Assembly: GCA_943329505.2 (NCBI GenBank)
Contig: CALQED020000041.1
Span: forward strand, 1-8,345
Direction: 5' to 3'
DNA length: 8,345 nucleotides
DNA from: Polynucleobacter meluiroseus
Lineage (GTDB): Bacteria; Pseudomonadota; Gammaproteobacteria; Burkholderiales; Burkholderiaceae
Position 1 is the stretch's first letter; each line of letters begins with the position of its first letter. The notes beneath the pieces were generated by a model, which was given only the letters and a program-made list of their open reading frames with translations, did no database searches and was not told the DNA's origin. The position numbers and the translations under genes were made by a program. Positions 7,501-8,345 of the stretch are shown here, one piece after another.

Positions 7501-7672
7501 TCTTGGGTACTAATACAGCTACTGGCATCGCTTGGTAAATAGAAGCATCGGTAGCATAGCGACCACGACTAGCGCTATCGGTCATCACTTCGCCAGAAGT
7601 TTCTTGGCGCAAGCGTTTTGCCAATTGCGCTTGATCGATCATCAGCTCTTTAAGGTCTAAGGGTTTATTCAT
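4598..7672 (-). CDS. FAD-linked D-2-hydroxy-acid dehydrogenase fused to Fe-S/CCG domains
   Basis: This is a GlcD/Dld-type flavin dehydrogenase fused to a GlcF-like electron-transfer module in one 1024-residue chain, as in E. coli YdiJ. It probably oxidises a D-2-hydroxy acid and passes electrons towards the quinone pool at the cytoplasmic membrane. The FAD_binding_4 domain (about 48-185) has PRGGGTSQCGQ (78-88) and GGMAGNNSCGSR (150-161). The FAD-oxidase C domain (about 225-530) has GSEGTLAYF, GEHGDGLSRGEW (486-497) and FNPGKIINPP. The iron-sulfur part has C591, C597 and C606-P, then a classic C655/C658/C661/C665-P cluster. Two cysteine-rich CCG units follow: C828-C829 with C870, and HGHCHQK (924-930) with C957-C958. 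No signal peptide is seen. Its ATG overlaps the regulator stop. D-lactate, D-2-hydroxyglutarate and glycolate are all possible substrates, so I give no symbol. Confidence 0.9.
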   Translation of the reverse strand: MNKPLDLKELMIDQAQLAKRLRQETSGEVMTDSASRGRYATDASIYQAMPVAVLVPKTAEDIATAIQIAAELGVPVLPRGGGTSQCGQTTGAALVIDNSKYFRNILDLDLDKGSVEVEPGIVLDHLNHSLKQHGLWYPVDVSTGGQATIGGMAGNNSCGSRSIAYGNMVHNVLGINAWLANGQIAEFDQYANSLGIAKQLGDFVKGLANTLQPEIEAHFPKVLRRVAGYNLDIFHPQSELPYTQDGSVNLSHLLVGSEGTLAYFKSLKLKLSPLPKHKVLGIVNFASFYKAMDSAQHIVKLGPTAVELVDRTMIDLARSNPSFTKTIETALIDHTAPTPEAILLVEFSGEAHAPLLEKLAALQELMADLGLPGSVVPMSDTNLQKNLWEVRKAGLNIMMSLKGDGKPVSFIEDCAVPLESLADYTQELTEVFSKYGTRGTWYAHASVGTLHVRPILDMRRDGAQKMRAVAEEASALVRKYKGAYSGEHGDGLSRGEWISWQFGPKITQALAEIKHAFDPTGLFNPGKIINPPKMDDVSYFRFPPSYKVIPLQPALDWSAWNVQNNPITEETSALGTGSDPAMGLAKAVEMCNNNGHCRKFDAEVMCPSYRVTRDEKHLTRGRANTLRLALSNQLDIKDESSPLGSDAIKDVMDLCVSCKACRRECPTGVDMAKMKIEFLSAYKKRVGHSLRDLAVAYLPKYASTISSIPLLPAILNLRNRIAPLAKLQEWIMGISSQRSLPIWKAQTFWNQKAINQQHQFTPEQLVQGDHGKGVVLLADTFNAYFEDENLMAALEVLKAAGYRVHIPHKSGNVSSKTSSNPSCSKEFCCGRTYLAAGMVDKAKETLGELIDHLGPYAEKNIPIIGLEPSCLFTLKDEALVMGFGERAVTVSQHAQLLEEFLASEAKAGKLQLTLKPSTKPVLFHGHCHQKSFDAVRPARELLKLIPTAEPKLIESSCCGMAGSFGYEAEHIEVSKQMAEMSLLPSIRKSPDSWVVADGTSCRHQIADGTKREAVHIARILAAHL

Positions 7673-8345
7673 TTGCTAGCCTCTGCCACTTCTGAAGATG
7701 ATGCTTCTGCTTTTAAGAGCTGCACAACGACATCCCGTTTATTCATGACGTGTTGCATCATGATCTTGCGCATTCTTTTGCTGTCACGTGCCTTCAGCGC
7801 CTCGAGCATTTCTTGATGTTCTTCCACTGCCTTTTCCCACTTCACACCATCTTGATTAGAGCGAAAGCGTAAGGCTTCAATCCGCGCATTCACTTGGGAG
7901 AAAAGTCTAGACAGCACGGGATTGTTGGCCGCTTGATTAATTAGATGATGAATACGCAGATTGAGTTTGTAGTAGCTAGATAAATCTCGACGTGCATACG
8001 ATGCCAGCATTTCATATTGAAGGGCTTCTAATTCAGAGAGGGTGGCAGCACTAATATTGTTCGCCGCCAACTCACCTGAAAATCCTTCTAAATCTGCAAT
8101 CACATCAAAGGTGTGAATGACATCTTCCAAACTTAGTTCCACGGCAATGGCACCACGATTAGCAATGAGCTCAACCAAGCCATCAGCCGCTAAACGACGA
8201 ATAGCTTCCCGAATGGGCGTACGCGACACATTGAGGCTTTCGGCCAATTCACGTTCATTAAGCTTGCTACCAGGAGCAATCTTCCCCTCCACCAACAGTG
8301 AGCGCAGTTTTTGGAAGGTTGACTCATGCAGATTCTGTGAATGCG
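7669..8345 (-). CDS. GntR-family transcriptional regulator, FCD type (5' partial)
   Basis: This is a metabolite-responsive DNA-binding regulator of the FadR/GntR subfamily. The visible 224 residues, counted from the window edge, begin HSQNLHESTFQKLRSLLVEG, the usual first helix of the winged helix-turn-helix domain. The frame is open past the edge, so the true start lies outside. A TTG at 8293-8295 would delete that helix. The recognition region ERELAESLNVSRTPIREAIR (30-49) is textbook. The C-terminal FCD domain (about 70-205) has likely metal ligands N128 and H132 in LNLRIHH, H176 in EEHQEML and H198 in MMQHV. FCD proteins usually bind a carboxylate, often next to this metal. Its stop overlaps the dehydrogenase start (ATGA), so it most likely controls its own operon in response to that enzyme's substrate or product. 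The operator would lie upstream, outside the window. Confidence 0.93.
   Translation of the reverse strand, partial: HSQNLHESTFQKLRSLLVEGKIAPGSKLNERELAESLNVSRTPIREAIRRLAADGLVELIANRGAIAVELSLEDVIHTFDVIADLEGFSGELAANNISAATLSELEALQYEMLASYARRDLSSYYKLNLRIHHLINQAANNPVLSRLFSQVNARIEALRFRSNQDGVKWEKAVEEHQEMLEALKARDSKRMRKIMMQHVMNKRDVVVQLLKAEASSSEVAEASK
7680..7684 (-). promoter_or_regulatory. Ribosome binding site of the FAD/Fe-S dehydrogenase
   Basis: On the minus strand AGAGG lies seven bases before the ATG at 7672, inside the last codons of the GntR gene. Spacing and sequence are good for a Shine-Dalgarno site. It supports that ATG as the true start rather than the later in-frame ATG at residue 11. It adds to the ATGA stop-start overlap as a sign of translational coupling. 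Confidence 0.7.

Noticed and set aside
4598..7672. Naming the dehydrogenase ydiJ, dld or glcD.
   Set aside because: The domain layout is shared by several enzymes with different substrates, and sequence reading alone cannot decide among them.
1..8345. Mobile elements, CRISPR array, toxin-antitoxin or defence genes.
   Set aside because: No repeats with regular spacing, transposase or integrase motifs, or unassigned gene clusters were seen. Every long stretch is accounted for by core-type genes.

Overview
The window reads as ordinary core chromosome of a compact-genome betaproteobacterium. Moderate-to-low GC, tight gene packing and protein character fit Burkholderiaceae, most likely a freshwater Polynucleobacter-like organism. 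That placement is inference from protein style and gene order, not from a database match. I see no insertion sequence, integrase, CRISPR array, phage gene or obvious anomalous island.

Layout, left to right. Bases 1-160 may hold the last codons of a plus-strand gene (stop at 42-44) and an imperfect hairpin. Then come three leftward units: a tRNA-Lys(UUU) gene with its own extended -10 promoter and a clear intrinsic terminator, amiC (periplasmic cell-wall amidase) and tsaE (ATPase of tRNA t6A synthesis). tsaE and amiC abut directly and look like one operon. Divergent from tsaE, across 42 bp, lies queG (epoxyqueuosine reductase), followed by azlC and azlD, a two-subunit branched-chain amino-acid exporter. 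Converging on azlD from the right is a leftward two-gene operon: a GntR/FCD regulator, cut by the right edge of the window, and a 1024-residue FAD plus iron-sulfur dehydrogenase of the GlcD/Dld/YdiJ type.

Together, three loci concern tRNA supply or modification: tRNA-Lys(UUU) itself, TsaE (t6A37, a modification carried by lysine tRNAs that read ANN codons) and QueG (queuosine at position 34 of other tRNAs). The tsaE-amiC pair with queG divergent resembles the enterobacterial queG/nnrD-tsaE-amiB-mutL-miaA neighbourhood, but here mutL and miaA do not follow the amidase. The right-hand operon looks catabolic: a metabolite-sensing repressor translationally coupled to a membrane-linked D-2-hydroxy-acid oxidase whose exact substrate cannot be read from the sequence.

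No previously undescribed system is evident. The points most worth checking are the substrate of the fused dehydrogenase, the Tat-type signal on AmiC, possible near-leaderless starts of queG and azlC, and small RNA structures around the tRNA gene.
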